Shown here piece after piece: positions 9,406 to 18,704 of a stretch of 64,000 nucleotides of DNA. The stretch's first letter is position 1. Every line of letters begins with the position of its first letter. The DNA comes from Prorocentrum cordatum (taxonomy: Eukaryota; Sar; Dinophyceae; Prorocentrales; Prorocentraceae), in the NCBI GenBank assembly GCA_963575745.1, contig CAUYUJ010019899.1:62001-126000 (forward strand). Reading direction: 5' to 3'. The position numbers and the translations under genes are program-made. The notes below the pieces were generated by a model, which did no database searches, had not been told where the DNA came from, and was given only the letters and a program-made list of their open reading frames with translations.

Positions 9406-10437
9406 ATGTCGGCGACGAGCCTGGTCATCCTGATGGCTTGGGCGCAGTGGACTTTGTGGGATTTCGGCACGAAGCAGATCTGCCGCAACTCTATCACGGG
9501 AGAGCACAAGGTCGTCTACGGCAACGGAGCCGTCTTCGCGGACGGGCCCTTCACGGAGTTGATTCCGCACCCCGACGACCAGGACGTGGCCCTGCTCCTG
9601 GGGCCCGGTGACGACGAGACGCGCCCCTTGCACACTTTGGACGAGCGTGGCGCGCACACGCCCACGCCGCAACAACGAGGAGGTTTCCCAGACTGGAAAA
9701 CAGCTCGACTTGATACGTCGGCTGGGGAGGAGGGAACCGCGTGGGTCTCAGAGTTGCAGTCCAATTGCGAGACGGTGGCGCTCGAGCTCCCTGGCCCCAA
9801 GCCCGTGCGGCTGCTGTTCACGAAGTGCGAAGCGCCAGCGCGTGTCGGCGACGAGCCAGTGAGCCTCTGGGTGGATTTCGGGAGATTGGCCGACTATGTC
9901 CTCCGCCCTTTTCCGTCTGCGGCGGGCCGCGCTCGCAAAGACTTCGAGCACTTCGGGAATGCGCGCTCATGCTGTACCAAAGCTGGGCTCCACGAAGACC
10001 ACTTCCGAGACTCAGCCCGCGCCTCGCGCAAGCGAGAGGCCCCCGAGACCGAGGAGGACGATGGCCCAAAGGCGGTCCCCGCGGAACTCGCCGCCGAGGC
10101 CCTCTCTGGAGATCACGATTGGCAGGTGAGCGTGAGGGGCGTGATGTTCTGGCTGTGGAACTCCATTTCCAGGGGGTACGTGACCAAGGTCCCCGACAAG
10201 AAGCTCCAAGGTGCGCAGGTTGAGCGGGCGAAGACCTTGCTTCACAGGATTCTCGTGTGGCCACTATATCACGGCGACCAGCCTGAGTCGATCGCCGTGC
10301 ACTCCAGGACGGCTGGCTGCGTGACGGTCTTGCACGAAGGTGTCGTGGACAAGGGCGAGATGACGTCTTCCGAGGCCGAGTCGCGCCAGGGGAGTCGTGC
10401 CTGCGTGATGAGGACATCGGGCGGGCGTGCCTCCTGA
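9406..10437 (+). CDS. Gene C, exon segment 1 (probable N-terminus)
   Basis: ATG at 9406 opens MSATSLVILMAWAQWTLWDF and the frame runs to TGA 10435-10437; the last 30-60 residues are probably intron read-through. The composition is globular, with Trp-rich patches (MFWLWNSISRGYVT), an acidic stretch and a VAVHSRTAGCVTVLHEG-type segment. I do not recognise the family. GGCGACGAGCC (9411, 9847) and GGCGACCAGCC (10273) motif variants are embedded in the coding sequence. An upstream non-coding exon is possible. Confidence 0.6.
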   Translation: MSATSLVILMAWAQWTLWDFGTKQICRNSITGEHKVVYGNGAVFADGPFTELIPHPDDQDVALLLGPGDDETRPLHTLDERGAHTPTPQQRGGFPDWKTARLDTSAGEEGTAWVSELQSNCETVALELPGPKPVRLLFTKCEAPARVGDEPVSLWVDFGRLADYVLRPFPSAAGRARKDFEHFGNARSCCTKAGLHEDHFRDSARASRKREAPETEEDDGPKAVPAELAAEALSGDHDWQVSVRGVMFWLWNSISRGYVTKVPDKKLQGAQVERAKTLLHRILVWPLYHGDQPESIAVHSRTAGCVTVLHEGVVDKGEMTSSEAESRQGSRACVMRTSGGRAS

Positions 10438-10558
10438 CTACCCTGGAGAGGCTTCAGAGAAGAGCTGGGTCGGACGGGGGGAGGGAAGGGAAGGGCGGGG
10501 AGGCCAGACAGAGAGAGGAGGGATGAGATGTGATGCGGAGTTTGGCTGGAGAGCCCCA

Positions 10559-11100
10559 GCGAGGATCAGCGACCACATGGTGGACGGCGACACGCGGCTC
10601 GTGGACTTGGTGGCCCACTTGGGGGAGCACGTGACAGCCCGAGGAGGACGTAGCAGACTCCGCGGGACAACGATGCTGGAGGTGGTCGATGCGTGGAGGG
10701 ACGCCCTGTTAGACCACGTGGTGCTTCTGTGGGAGGTCTCAGGGACGGACCAGCGCTGGCGCGACCTGAACCTCCTCGGTCTCGGCGTGCGCAAAGGAGC
10801 TGCAGGGCGATCGCGGGAAGTTCTGGCATCGTACCTAGGTGCGTTGAGCGTGGCCAAGCGGAACGCCGTCGGCTCGGGCGTTCGGTCAGCGAGCCAACTC
10901 GTGGTTGGCATGGACGCCGCGCTGGGGCCAGCGGCGCCTGTACAGTCCGCCCGTGAGCGCAAGCAGAAGAGGGCCAAGATGGACAAGGAGGAGAGGGCGG
11001 CGATCAGCCTGAGCAGCCTGCAAGTGTCTGCGAGAACAGCAGACAGACTTGTGCGAATGTTCGATGGCTCGAACTACTACTTCTCCAGCAGGAGCTCTCC
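10559..11100 (+). CDS. Gene C, exon segment 2
   Basis: Begins after the acceptor GCCCCAG (ends 10558). It reads protein-like for about 180 residues (HMVDGDTRLVDLVAHLGEHV, LNLLGLGVRKG, ARTADRLVRMFDGSNYYFSS), with a basic KQKRAKMDKEE patch suggesting an exposed helix. It ends at the start of a (GAC)n intron. Family unknown; repeat-free codon use supports a true exon. Confidence 0.6.
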
Positions 11101-11111
11101 ACGGGGCCCAC

Positions 11112-11394
11112 GACGAGGCGACGACGACGGAGCCGACGACGAGAACGACGACGACGGCGACGACGACGACCACGGCGACGACGACGACGACGACGGCGAC
11201 GACGACGACCACGACGACGACGACCACGACGGCGACGACGAAGACGACGACAACGACGACCACGACGACGACGTCGACGGCGCCCATGACGACGACGACC
11301 GCGACGACGACGACGACCACGACGACGACAACGACGACGACGACGACGACGTCCACGACGACGACGACCACGACGACGACGACGACCGCAGGAT
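11112..11394 (+). repeat. Intron made almost entirely of (GAC)n
   Basis: GAC triplets with CAC, GGC and AAC interruptions fill the gap between two exon-like segments and end in GACCGCAG at 11394, a good splice acceptor. Read as coding it would be about 90 Asp/His residues; the acceptor and composition break favour an intron. Confidence 0.65.
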
Positions 11395-11540
11395 CGCAGC
11401 AGAGGGCGCAGTGCACTGGAGCGTGGCGCTCGATGGGACGCAAGTCAGCGGCGAGAAGGTCATGGTGGCCACCTTCTGCCTCCCTGAGCGCGACGTGCAC
11501 TTCTGGGCGCCGCCGATGGCGCCCTCTCGGTGTTGTCCTC
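11395..11540 (+). CDS. Gene C, exon segment 3
   Basis: A short exon of about 45 residues after the (GAC)n intron: IAAEGAVHWSVALDGTQVSG, then KVMVATFCLPERDVHFWAPP. Hydrophobic strands alternate with polar turns as in a folded core. It is followed by (CTC)n. No family recognised. Confidence 0.6.
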
Positions 11541-11924
11541 CTCCTCCTCCTCCTCCCCCTCCCCGTCGTCGTCCCCCTACCCCCTTGCCTCCTCCTCAGC
11601 CCCCCATCAGTCTGGGCCTATGACTCCCCCGCGGGTCGCGGGATCAGGGGGGAGACGTAGTCCTCGGCCACCATGCTTCCCCACCGATGCCTTCGGGGAG
11701 ACCTGGCCCAGAAGCTTCCGACGGCGCCTTCTGGAAAGGACGCCACCGCCCCTCTTCCCCCCCCTGCCCTTGGTCCCTGGGTCTCAAGAACTGGTTGGCG
11801 GGGCGGTGCCAGGGGGGCTGACGCCCTGGAGTGCTCAGGGGGCTCGGGGTGCCCCGAGGGGCCCGTGTGACCTGGGACCAGGCCCCCTGTGGACGGGGGC
11901 CACGCTTCCCCTTGCCCGCGGAAC
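11541..11924 (+). other. Gene C intron, GC-rich, no further exon seen
   Basis: CTC/CCC triplets (11541-11600) are followed by GC-rich single-copy-looking sequence. Open frames exist on both strands but none has protein-like composition or a splice context I would trust. Confidence 0.4.
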
Positions 11925-12320
11925 AGCGTTCCGCGCTCGACGGAACACTGTTCCGGGGCGCGTGTCTGCGAGCAGGAACGGGCCAGTAAAACGTACCCAG
12001 GTTTCTGGGCGGCCAACAGGCCAGCAAAACGTACCCATGGGGCATTGTTCCGCTGGGCGGCGAACAAGCCAGTAAAACGTCCCCACCTTGGCCCCCGCCG
12101 GCCGATCAGACAGTCACAGGGGTCGTCCCCGGCGTGGGCGGCCAACAGGCCAGTAAAACATACCCACCCTGGCGTGGGCGGCGAAGAGGCAAGTAAAACA
12201 TACCCACCGTGTCTGGGCGGCCAACAGGCCAGGAAAACGTACCCAGAAAACCAGGTTTCGGGACAGCGTTCCGCGAGTCACGGAACACTGTTCCGGGAAT
12301 CGCGGAACAGGTTCCGCGGC
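11925..12320 (+). repeat. GGCGGCCAACAGGCCAGTAA tandem array flanked by GGAACA palindromes
   Basis: Six to seven units of about 45-60 bp carry GGCGGCCAACAGGCCAGTAA followed by AACRTACCCA, at about 11975-12250. Both flanks carry related palindromic segments: CAGCGTTCCGCG with CGGAACACTGTTCCGGG at 11925-11960 and 12263-12320. Related single units occur at 2229 and, inverted, near 21618. It lies inside the gene C span and may be a mobile unit within an intron. Confidence 0.7.
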
Positions 12321-12612
12321 GCGGGAGGGGCTCTGGGGCGTGGCCCCAGGGGAGCACGCCCTCGCCTGAAGCCCCGCGTGGTTCTGTTTCCAAGGGCAGC
12401 GGCCCTGGGGCCCCAGGGGGCGAACCCGTGGGAGGCGGGAGAGGGCATTCATGAATCCCCCGAACGAGTCGTCGGACACCACGGACCCACCAGGTCGGCC
12501 GAAGACCCGATGGCATTGCTTGTGTCTGGCGTGTCCAGGACGAGGTGCGGCCCGCGACCGCGTCGTGGGCGCCAAAAGCCATGTCTGCCCCTGAGTCGTC
12601 TTGGAGACCCCA
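12321..12612 (+). other. Gene C intron remainder
   Basis: GC-rich sequence without a convincing exon. It ends at GACCCCAG (12612), the acceptor used for the next segment. Confidence 0.35.
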
Positions 12613-12735
12613 GGTACTCGACGAAACTGGCGTGGAGCGCGTGCTCACGGACGAGGCCGCCGAGAAGGCTGGCAGGCACATGAGTCAGATGTCGGATGCC
12701 TTCTTCGCCGAGCCCGAGGCCCTGAACGATGGCGA
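12613..12735 (+). CDS. Gene C, exon segment 4
   Basis: About 40 residues, VLDETGVERVLTDEAAEKAG then MSQMSDAFFAEPEAL, between the CCCCAG acceptor at 12612 and a GAC/GGC-rich array. The amphipathic helical pattern supports coding. An in-frame ATG lies upstream at 12581, so an alternative start there cannot be excluded. Confidence 0.55.
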
Positions 12736-12986
12736 CCACAGAGACGACGACGATGACGGCGCCGACGACGACGACGACGACCCCGACGATACCGATACCG
12801 ACGACGAGGACGCCGACGCCGGCGACGACGACGACGACGACGACGACGAGGACGCCGACGACGGCGGGGGCGGCCGCGGCGACGGCGACGGCGACGACGG
12901 CGGCGACGGCAGCGGCGACGGCGTCGTCGGCGGCGGCGGCGGCGACGGCGAGTGCTTGGGCGCGCCGGCTCCGCCCCCTCCCCAAG
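12736..12986 (+). repeat. (GAC)n/(GGC)n intron
   Basis: GAC triplets grade into GGC-rich triplets (12740-12950), followed by a short C-rich tract ending CCCCAAG near 12986. It stays open as acidic and Gly-rich residues, so it could be translated, but it separates two well-composed exons exactly as the 11112-11394 array does. Confidence 0.6.
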
Positions 12987-14388
12987 AGGGCCTCCTGGCA
13001 GAGAAGAGGAAGCAGAACGCGAAGCTGCTGCGAAAGCAGCCGCGCGTGGCGTCCAAGAAGTTCGTCCTCCGCGTGGACAGGTTCATCGAGATGTACGCAG
13101 ACATTGGCCTGGAGCAGTTTCAGAATCTGCCCGCCCTCGAGAAGCTGGGCCTGCTGACGGCAGCGCGGACAGGGCAGGCACTCCCAGGACCGCTGGCCGC
13201 ACCCCTGCCGGACGACCTGCAGATCCCGTCGCTAGCGATATGTTCTGACCAGGAGCAAGTCCAGATCACCGGTGCCGAATTCATATTCGCCCCACAGCCC
13301 CAAGGCCTCGCCTGCACGGGCGTTCGCCTCGCGGACGAGTTCCACCGCTGGCACAACGACCTGTCGATGGCGATAAGCCTGAGCGGCCTGGCCCCTGTCG
13401 TCCAGGCAGGCACTCTGGTCTTCAACATCGGGTACGGCCCGTGGCAGAGCCACGCGTTCTTCCACCAGTTGTGCGCGGAGGCAGGGCGCGTGGGGGCGGC
13501 CCTGGGCGCAGACTCGCAGCTGGCTCTCCGGTTCTGGCCGCGGCGGAAGGCAGACCTTGAGGACGACGGCGACCAGCCAGACCAGGCGGCAGCGAGGAAG
13601 GAATGGTCGCGCGGCCTGCCTCGTGAATTTGACATCATGGGGGCCAAGGTGGCGCCGTCCAAGTGGATGTCCTTCTGTGATGCTGGGTTTGAGTGGTCGA
13701 AGAAGCTGGCGAGCCGCTCTCTGACCATGGCGTCTCTCTGCATGCACAAGGGGTGGATCGTCGCTTCGGAGGACCTGTTCGCCAGCACGCGCCTCCTCAA
13801 CGTCGGCGACGGCGTTAAGCCAGCACCCAAATCAAAGGCTGAGGCTGCGAAGTCCGCGAAGGACAAGTTGGAGCATCTGAAGGCGAAGACGCAGAACACC
13901 GTGGTCACTGCTACCCGTCTCCTGTGCGACGACGACGTCGTCGCCGGTTTGCGGCTGGTCCTCCATGCCGCTGAGGCTCAGCATATCGCCTTCGGAAAAC
14001 TGACGAAAGACTTTACCAGCACCGAGGGCACTCTGAAAGTGTGTCTGGGGTGGGCCCGCCAGGAGTGGTTAGACTTCTTGAAGAAGACACTCAAGTGCAT
14101 GGACAACTCCGCGGGCCTCAAGCGTTGCGGCTTCATCGTCAACATGACCGCTGCCATGCACCACGGCGCGAAGCCAGCGGAGGGGGCCTTGAAGTACCAG
14201 GACGCACTAGCTCACAGACTCGGGATCCTCGTGGAAAAGATTGTCGCCCTGCGGGCAGGGTCCTTGGCAATGCGTTCTTTCTACTACCCTGGAAAACTGG
14301 CGGGTCTGCTGTCGACGGAGCAGGACGAGTTCGATTCGTGCATGGCAGAATTTCAAAAGGACGTGCGCGCCTGGTGGGCAGCGCAGGA
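12987..14388 (+). CDS. Gene C, exon segment 5 (largest exon)
   Basis: About 465 residues of clearly globular sequence and the strongest coding segment in the window. It has a basic N-terminal region (LLAEKRKQNAKLLRKQPRV), then VDRFIEMYADIGLEQFQNLP, LVFNIGYGPWQSHAFFHQLC, WMSFCDAGFEWSKKLASRSL, a helical KSKAEAAKSAKDKLEHLKAK patch, and a C-terminal HRLGILVEKIVALRAGSLAM stretch. GGCGATAAGCC (13369), GGCGACCAGCC (13568) and GGCGCGAAGCC (14165) variants are embedded without breaking the frame. The family is not recognised; I infer a dinoflagellate-conserved protein only from composition. It ends at a CTCC-rich intron. Confidence 0.75.
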
Positions 14389-14938
14389 CGCCCTCCCTCC
14401 TCCCTCCATCTCTCCTCTGTCACTCCCTTCTCCCTCCTGTCTCCCCCCCCCGTCGCCGCCTTTTCCATCCCTCCCCTCCCTCCATGAGTCCTCCCCCCCC
14501 CTCACCCCTCCTCCTGGGTGGGGGGTGGGGGCTCCAAAATGCACGTCGGCAGTTCCACGTCGAAGATCGATGGTCCAAGGCAGAGTTTCGAATTTCGAAC
14601 TTCGACGCCTGTGTTCCAAGATGCATGTGCAAAGGTTCAACCTTTGAGCTTTGGGCCCTCCTTTCGCTGAGCCCCGCCTGCAGGCTTCTCGCCGCCTTCG
14701 CTCGTATTCGTCGTTGTCGTCGTCGTCCTCCTCGTCGTCGTCGTCGTCTTCGTCGTCTTCGTCGTCATCGTCTTCGTCCTGGTCGTCGTCGTCTTCGGTG
14801 TCGCCTTCGTCCTCGTCTTCGTCGTCGTGGTTGCGTTCGTGGCCGTAGTCGTCGTCGTCGTCTTCGTCGTCGTCTTCGTCTTCGTCTTCGTCGTCGTCGT
14901 CGTCTTCGACGTCGTCGTCGTCGTCGTCGGTGGCCCAG
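14389..14938 (+). mobile_element. Diverged introner-like copy plus (GTC)n
   Basis: A pyrimidine tract (14389-14510), GGGGGCTCCAAAA, a degraded TTCGAA array (14578-14610), a weakly matching GAGCTTTGGGCCC and then GGCTTCTCGCC at 14683 follow the family order. A (GTC)n array (14705-14925) fills the rest up to the acceptor TGGCCCAG (ends 14938). The left GGCGANAAGCC is not visible. Confidence 0.65.
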
Positions 14939-15182
14939 GAGCACAAGGAGTACCCCAAGGTCGTTTTAGCTGTGGCCCGCTGTCGGTTCCACCAGCCCTT
15001 TTACCTGTGGTGCATTGGACTTGCGGCGAAAAGCCAGTTCGGTGCTCTGCCAAGAGCGTTGGAGGAGCTGTTGAAGTCCACTTTCACCGGCTGGTGCCAG
15101 ACTCGCGTGCGCGAGAAAGCCAACAAGGTGCTGCGCGACCAAGAAACCCTCACGACCAGCAACAAGGCAAGAGAGGGTCAAA
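14939..15182 (+). CDS. Gene C, exon segment 6
   Basis: About 80 residues after a clear acceptor: EHKEYPKVVLAVARCRFHQP, FYLWCIGLAAKSQFGALPRA, LEELLKSTFTGWCQTRVREK. GGCGAAAAGCC (15025-15035) is coding here (AKS). A helical Lys/Asn/Thr-rich end (NKVLRDQETLTTSNK) leads to the donor region near 15180. Family unknown. Confidence 0.65.
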
Positions 15183-15421
15183 GGGAGCGTGCCTTGGGCT
15201 CCTGTTCGCCCCTTCTCGGCCTCCCCTTCGTCCGCTTCCGTGCCGGGCGTGTCCCCCGCCTCCCTCCGCGTCGATGCACTTTCCCAATGTGCGACGTCGT
15301 CGTGGCTCTGGCCGCCGTTGCCCTGCAGATGGCCCCCCGATGACTATCCCTTCGCGTGCGTTCCAACGGCGTCCAGGGGCACGCAGGTGTCACACATGAC
15401 AAGTACTCGTGTCCCCCGCAG
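15183..15421 (+). other. Gene C intron without introner hallmarks
   Basis: An ordinary mixed-composition intron ending CCCCCGCAG at 15421. It lacks the heptamer array and the GGCGANAAGCC motif, so not all introns of this gene derive from the repeated element. Confidence 0.5.
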
Positions 15422-16018
15422 ACGGTGTCGAGCATGGCGCAGTGGGACACCCTGGTCAGGAACGACGTCATCGGGGAATTCGAGCGCGCGGAGGTGGAGG
15501 CCTTCACGAAGGTGAACCTGAAGGACGACGCGGAGATGAAGGCATTGTTCCAGGATGCTCAGGCGACAAGCCGCCCGGTGCCAGTTGGGGCAAAACCTCA
15601 GGCGAAGGCCCGTGCCCAGGCGCGGAACGCCCTCCTGGAGCAGACGGACAAAATCAGGGACGAGAGCAAGTTCAAAGCATTCACTCCTGCGAGCGAACAG
15701 AATTTATGCGCGGAGTTGCAGTTCCTGCGCGTGCTTCACGAGGGCGACCTGTGGGAGAAGGCGAACGACTGCTGGGTGACTGGGTTCCTGCCGCCAGGCG
15801 GGCTCGTCCGTATCAAGTCCACCAACGAGACGCTGTTCGTCCTGAAGACGTACTGGTGCTCCGCGTTGTGCTGGCCGGCCGAGCGGGAGGGCGAGGGCGT
15901 GCGGCGAAAAGCCAGAGGGTGTGCGTCACTCGTTTGGCGCACCGTCTTCGACGCCGACGACGTGGAGGTATTTCCCGTCCAGTGGAAATCTCCTGTGCGC
16001 ATGTTCTTGGAGGACAGG
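15422..16018 (+). CDS. Gene C, exon segment 7
   Basis: About 200 residues: VSSMAQWDTLVRNDVIGEFE, EAFTKVNLKDDAEMKALF, LCAELQFLRVLHEGDLWEKA, LPPGGLVRIKSTNETLFVLK, VFDADDVEVFPVQWKSPVRM. The strands around LVRI.S.....LFVLK suggest a small beta-rich domain. Three motif copies are in or near it (15562, 15903, and 16057 just beyond). It ends around EDRG before a C/T-rich introner-like copy. No family recognised. Confidence 0.7.
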
Positions 16019-16437
16019 GGGCGGGCGCGCGCGTTGAGCCCCTTCCTTCCCCCGACGGCGACAAGCCAGGCCAGCTTTCCCCTCTCCCCGCCCCCGTCCT
16101 TTCCACCTCCCCCCCTCCTTGGGTCCGTTCCCCCTGTCCTCCTCCACCCCGCTTCTTTTGACGAAGGGCCTCCAAAAAAACGACGTTCAGAGATGGAAGT
16201 TCGAAGTTCGAAGTTCGAACTTCGAACTCGGAAGTTCCAAATTCGAACTTCGAAGTTCGAACTTGGACCTTCTTCGGTTCGAGGCCGTCCTGGGGAGTGC
16301 GAGTTTCCAATGTCGAACTTTGGAGGCCCCCCTGCCCTTCCCTGCTGGTTTCTCGCAGCAAGGGGAATCGAGCGTGCGTCAGAAGGCAGGGGCGGCGAGA
16401 AGCGGCGAGGAGCCTCCGCCCTTGCTGGCTTCTCGCC
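16019..16437 (+). mobile_element. Introner-like element, best-preserved copy 2
   Basis: From GGCGACAAGCCAGGCCAGC (16057) to GGCTTCTCGCC (16427-16437) it matches 8587-8967 throughout: the pyrimidine tract, GGGCCTCCAAAAAAACGACG, the heptamer hairpin (16190-16268), GGTTCGAGGCCGTCCTGGGG, TTTGGAGGCCCCC, and a degraded internal GGTTTCTCGCAGC (16347). It begins about 40 bases after exon 7 and forms the 5' part of that intron. Confidence 0.8.
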
Positions 16438-16469
16438 GTTCGTTGTCGTCGTCGTCGTCTCCGTCGTTG

Positions 16470-16501
<32 letters not shown>

Positions 16502-16535
16502 GTCGTCGTCGTCGTCGTCCGTCGTCGTCGTTCGA

Positions 16536-16566
<31 letters not shown>

Positions 16567-16595
16567 GCCGCCTCGGCGGCCGCGGCCGCCGCCGC

Positions 16596-16626
<31 letters not shown>

Positions 16627-16723
16627 GTCGTCGTTCGTCGTCGTCGTCATTCGACGTCGTCGTCGTGGTCGTCGTCGTTGTCGTCGTCGTCGCCGTCGTC
16701 GGCGCCGCCGCCGCCGCCGCCGG

Positions 16724-16784
<61 letters not shown>

Positions 16785-16895
16785 GTCATCGTCGTCGTCG
16801 TCGTCGTCGTTCGTCGTCGGCATCGTCGCCGCCGCCGCCGCCGCCGTCGCCGCCGCCGCCGCCGCCGGCGCCGCCGCCGCCGCCGCCGCCTCCGC

Positions 16896-16950
<55 letters not shown>

Positions 16951-16973
16951 CTCGTGGACGTCGTCCTCGTCGT

Positions 16974-17011
<38 letters not shown>

Positions 17012-17023
17012 CCGTCCTCGTCG

Positions 17024-17063
<40 letters not shown>

Positions 17064-17064
17064 G
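16438..17064 (+). repeat. (GTC)n/(GCC)n array, 627 bp
   Basis: GTC triplets grade into GCC-rich blocks and back, directly abutting GGCTTCTCGCC. All frames stay open on both strands (poly-Val, Arg, Ser, Asp, Thr, Ala), which makes very long false ORFs. Confidence 0.95.
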
Positions 17065-17132
17065 GGTGGGCGCCAGAAAGACTCTGAAACTGAAGTCCCC
17101 CCAAGAGGGTTTTCGGAGCTCGCGGGTGCCAG

Positions 17133-17924
17133 CTCTCGTCCCCTGAGGGCTACAAGGGCGCGCAGATCGGCGTGCGGGCAGTCGCGGCTGCTGCGCGGCC
17201 GTTGCTCAACGCGCAAGCCGAGTCGGGGTTCCCTGGCGTTGGAGAGGAGTCATTGGAGGCTCTCCTGATTAGCAAGGGGAAGGCGTTGCCAGCAGACGCC
17301 TCCGCGGCCGACCACCGCAAGACGGACTTGGTTCTGGCTGCGATTTCGGCGATCAAGCCAGACTTGACCGACAAGGAGGCGTCTGAATGCCTGTGTCGGG
17401 GGTTCTTGCAAGAGCTGCCCGACGCGTACGCTGACCTCTACGTCCCGCCCGACATGCTCGGAGAGGTGCTCGTGCCAGGGGAAGCTCAAGCCGTGGAGAA
17501 GTACGCCGTGCAGGTGGCGGCGGTGCACGCGGAGAGGGGGCGCATCGTGGCCACCCGCGACAAGCGCGTGCAGAAGTACTTCAGGAGGGCCCCCGCACCG
17601 GCGCACAGCCAGACGCAGAGAAAAGGCCCGCGGTGGCTGCCCGAGAAGGACGCCAAGAGCACCGAGCAGATCACGAAGTGGATGCTGAAGTGGGCCCCTC
17701 GGGGGGGATCCATTGACGTGGACGACTATAATGGCAGTTGGCGTGCGCTGTACCCGCCGACGAACCAATGGAAGTCTGTGTCGTGGACGAAGCGGGGCTA
17801 CGAGTGCGCAGCCTGCGAGGCGATTTGGTGGACGTGGACGTTCCATTACGATTTCACCAAGGAGGCCGCTCCATTTGACATGGAAGAACTGGCCAAACGC
17901 TTCCGCGAGGCGGAGCTTCCGTGA
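17133..17924 (+). CDS. Gene C, exon segment 8 and C-terminus
   Basis: Starts after the acceptor GTGCCAG (17126-17132) as LSSPEGYKGAQIGVRAVAAA and runs 263 residues to TGA 17922-17924. It shows helical segments (LVLAAISAIKPDLTDKEASE, CLCRGFLQELPDAYADLYV), a basic RDKRVQKYFRRAP stretch, and a Trp-rich end (WRALYPPTNQWKSVSWTKRG, EAIWWTWTFHYDF, MEELAKRFREAEL). The aromatic-rich end suggests a compact binding domain. I cannot name the family. The stop codon is followed by repeat-rich non-coding DNA, so this is the best-defined gene end in the window. Confidence 0.75.
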   Translation, partial: LSSPEGYKGAQIGVRAVAAAARPLLNAQAESGFPGVGEESLEALLISKGKALPADASAADHRKTDLVLAAISAIKPDLTDKEASECLCRGFLQELPDAYADLYVPPDMLGEVLVPGEAQAVEKYAVQVAAVHAERGRIVATRDKRVQKYFRRAPAPAHSQTQRKGPRWLPEKDAKSTEQITKWMLKWAPRGGSIDVDDYNGSWRALYPPTNQWKSVSWTKRGYECAACEAIWWTWTFHYDFTKEAAPFDMEELAKRFREAELP

Positions 17925-18189
17925 GCGACGAAGCAATGTGTGTATCGATGACAGGCAGCGCTGCAGCACTTTTTGACGTCATCCTGTCTGGCGCTGCTCG
18001 TCCGCAGTCTGTTCGGCGTCAAGCCTGTGCTGCGGCCCGCTCAGTTTCACCTGCTAGAGGCGCAAGCTTGTGCTGCCCCCATTTTTCGGCGTCAGCCTGT
18101 GCTGCGCCCCAATGTCTGTTGTTTTGCGTATTGGGCGGCGCCGACGCGAGGCAGCAGTGCCGAGGAGTAGGTTCGCGGAAAAACTTCCC
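17925..18189 (+). repeat. Triplicated CGGCGTCAAGCCTGTGCTGC unit downstream of gene C
   Basis: Three imperfect copies of TTCGGCGTCAAGCCTGTGCTG followed by GCCC lie at about 18015, 18062 and 18087. They resemble the GGCGANAAGCC motif with a T substitution. The rest is mixed sequence without an exon. Confidence 0.5.
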
Positions 18190-18457
18190 CCTCCTACGTC
18201 CCCCTTTCCTCTTCCATCCCATTTCTCGTGGCGGGAGGGGGGGAGGGGGGGGAGGGGGGCCTCCAAAGCGCGACGTTCAGAGTTGGATGGTCGAAGTTCG
18301 AAGTTCTAACTTAGACCTCCTGATTTCGAAGTTCGGGCTTCGAAGTTCGAACTTGAAACGTCGTCGGTTGGAGGCCCTCCAGGGCATGGCGAGTTTCGAA
18401 TATATACCTTTGGAGGCCCCCCCTGCCCTTCCTCAGCCTGCAGGCAGGCTTCTCGCC
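18190..18457 (+). mobile_element. Introner-like element, partial copy
   Basis: Shows GGGGGGCCTCCAAAGCGCGA (18255), a shortened heptamer array (18292-18352), GGTTGGAGGCCCTCC, TTTGGAGGCCCCCC and GGCTTCTCGCC (18447-18457). The left motif is not clear. The element lies between genes C and D, so it is either outside a gene or in a 5' UTR intron of gene D. Confidence 0.65.
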
Positions 18458-18615
18458 GCCCTCGCTCGCTCCGTTCCTCTTGCCCTTCCCCCCCTCTCGG
18501 TCCGCCGTCTGCCTTCGTGCTCCTCCTTCCGTCTGCGTCACCCCCCTCGCCCCCTCTCCGCCCGCCCGTCTTCCCTGTCGCCCGCCCCCCATCCATCTCG
18601 TCTTCGGCAACCGTT

Positions 18616-18626
18616 AGGCTCAAGCG
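18616..18626 (+). promoter_or_regulatory. Possible relict of the dinoflagellate spliced leader
   Basis: TTAGGCTCAAG lies about 80 bases upstream of the ATG of gene D. The last eight bases, GGCTCAAG, equal the 3' end of the dinoflagellate spliced leader; the preceding bases match only in part. If real, it marks a gene copied back from trans-spliced mRNA. Chance is a fair alternative. Confidence 0.3.
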
Positions 18627-18704
18627 CAGTGCGTCTGAGAAGCCTTTCGGCGACAAGCCTGCCGCGGCCCCCCAAACTCCGCCACGGAGCCCCTCGGCGC
18701 AGCC

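Noticed and set aside
15356-17146. A single 596-residue + exon through 17146
   Set aside because: The coding part ends near 16018; beyond it are the introner-like copy and a 627-bp (GTC)n array that keeps every frame open.
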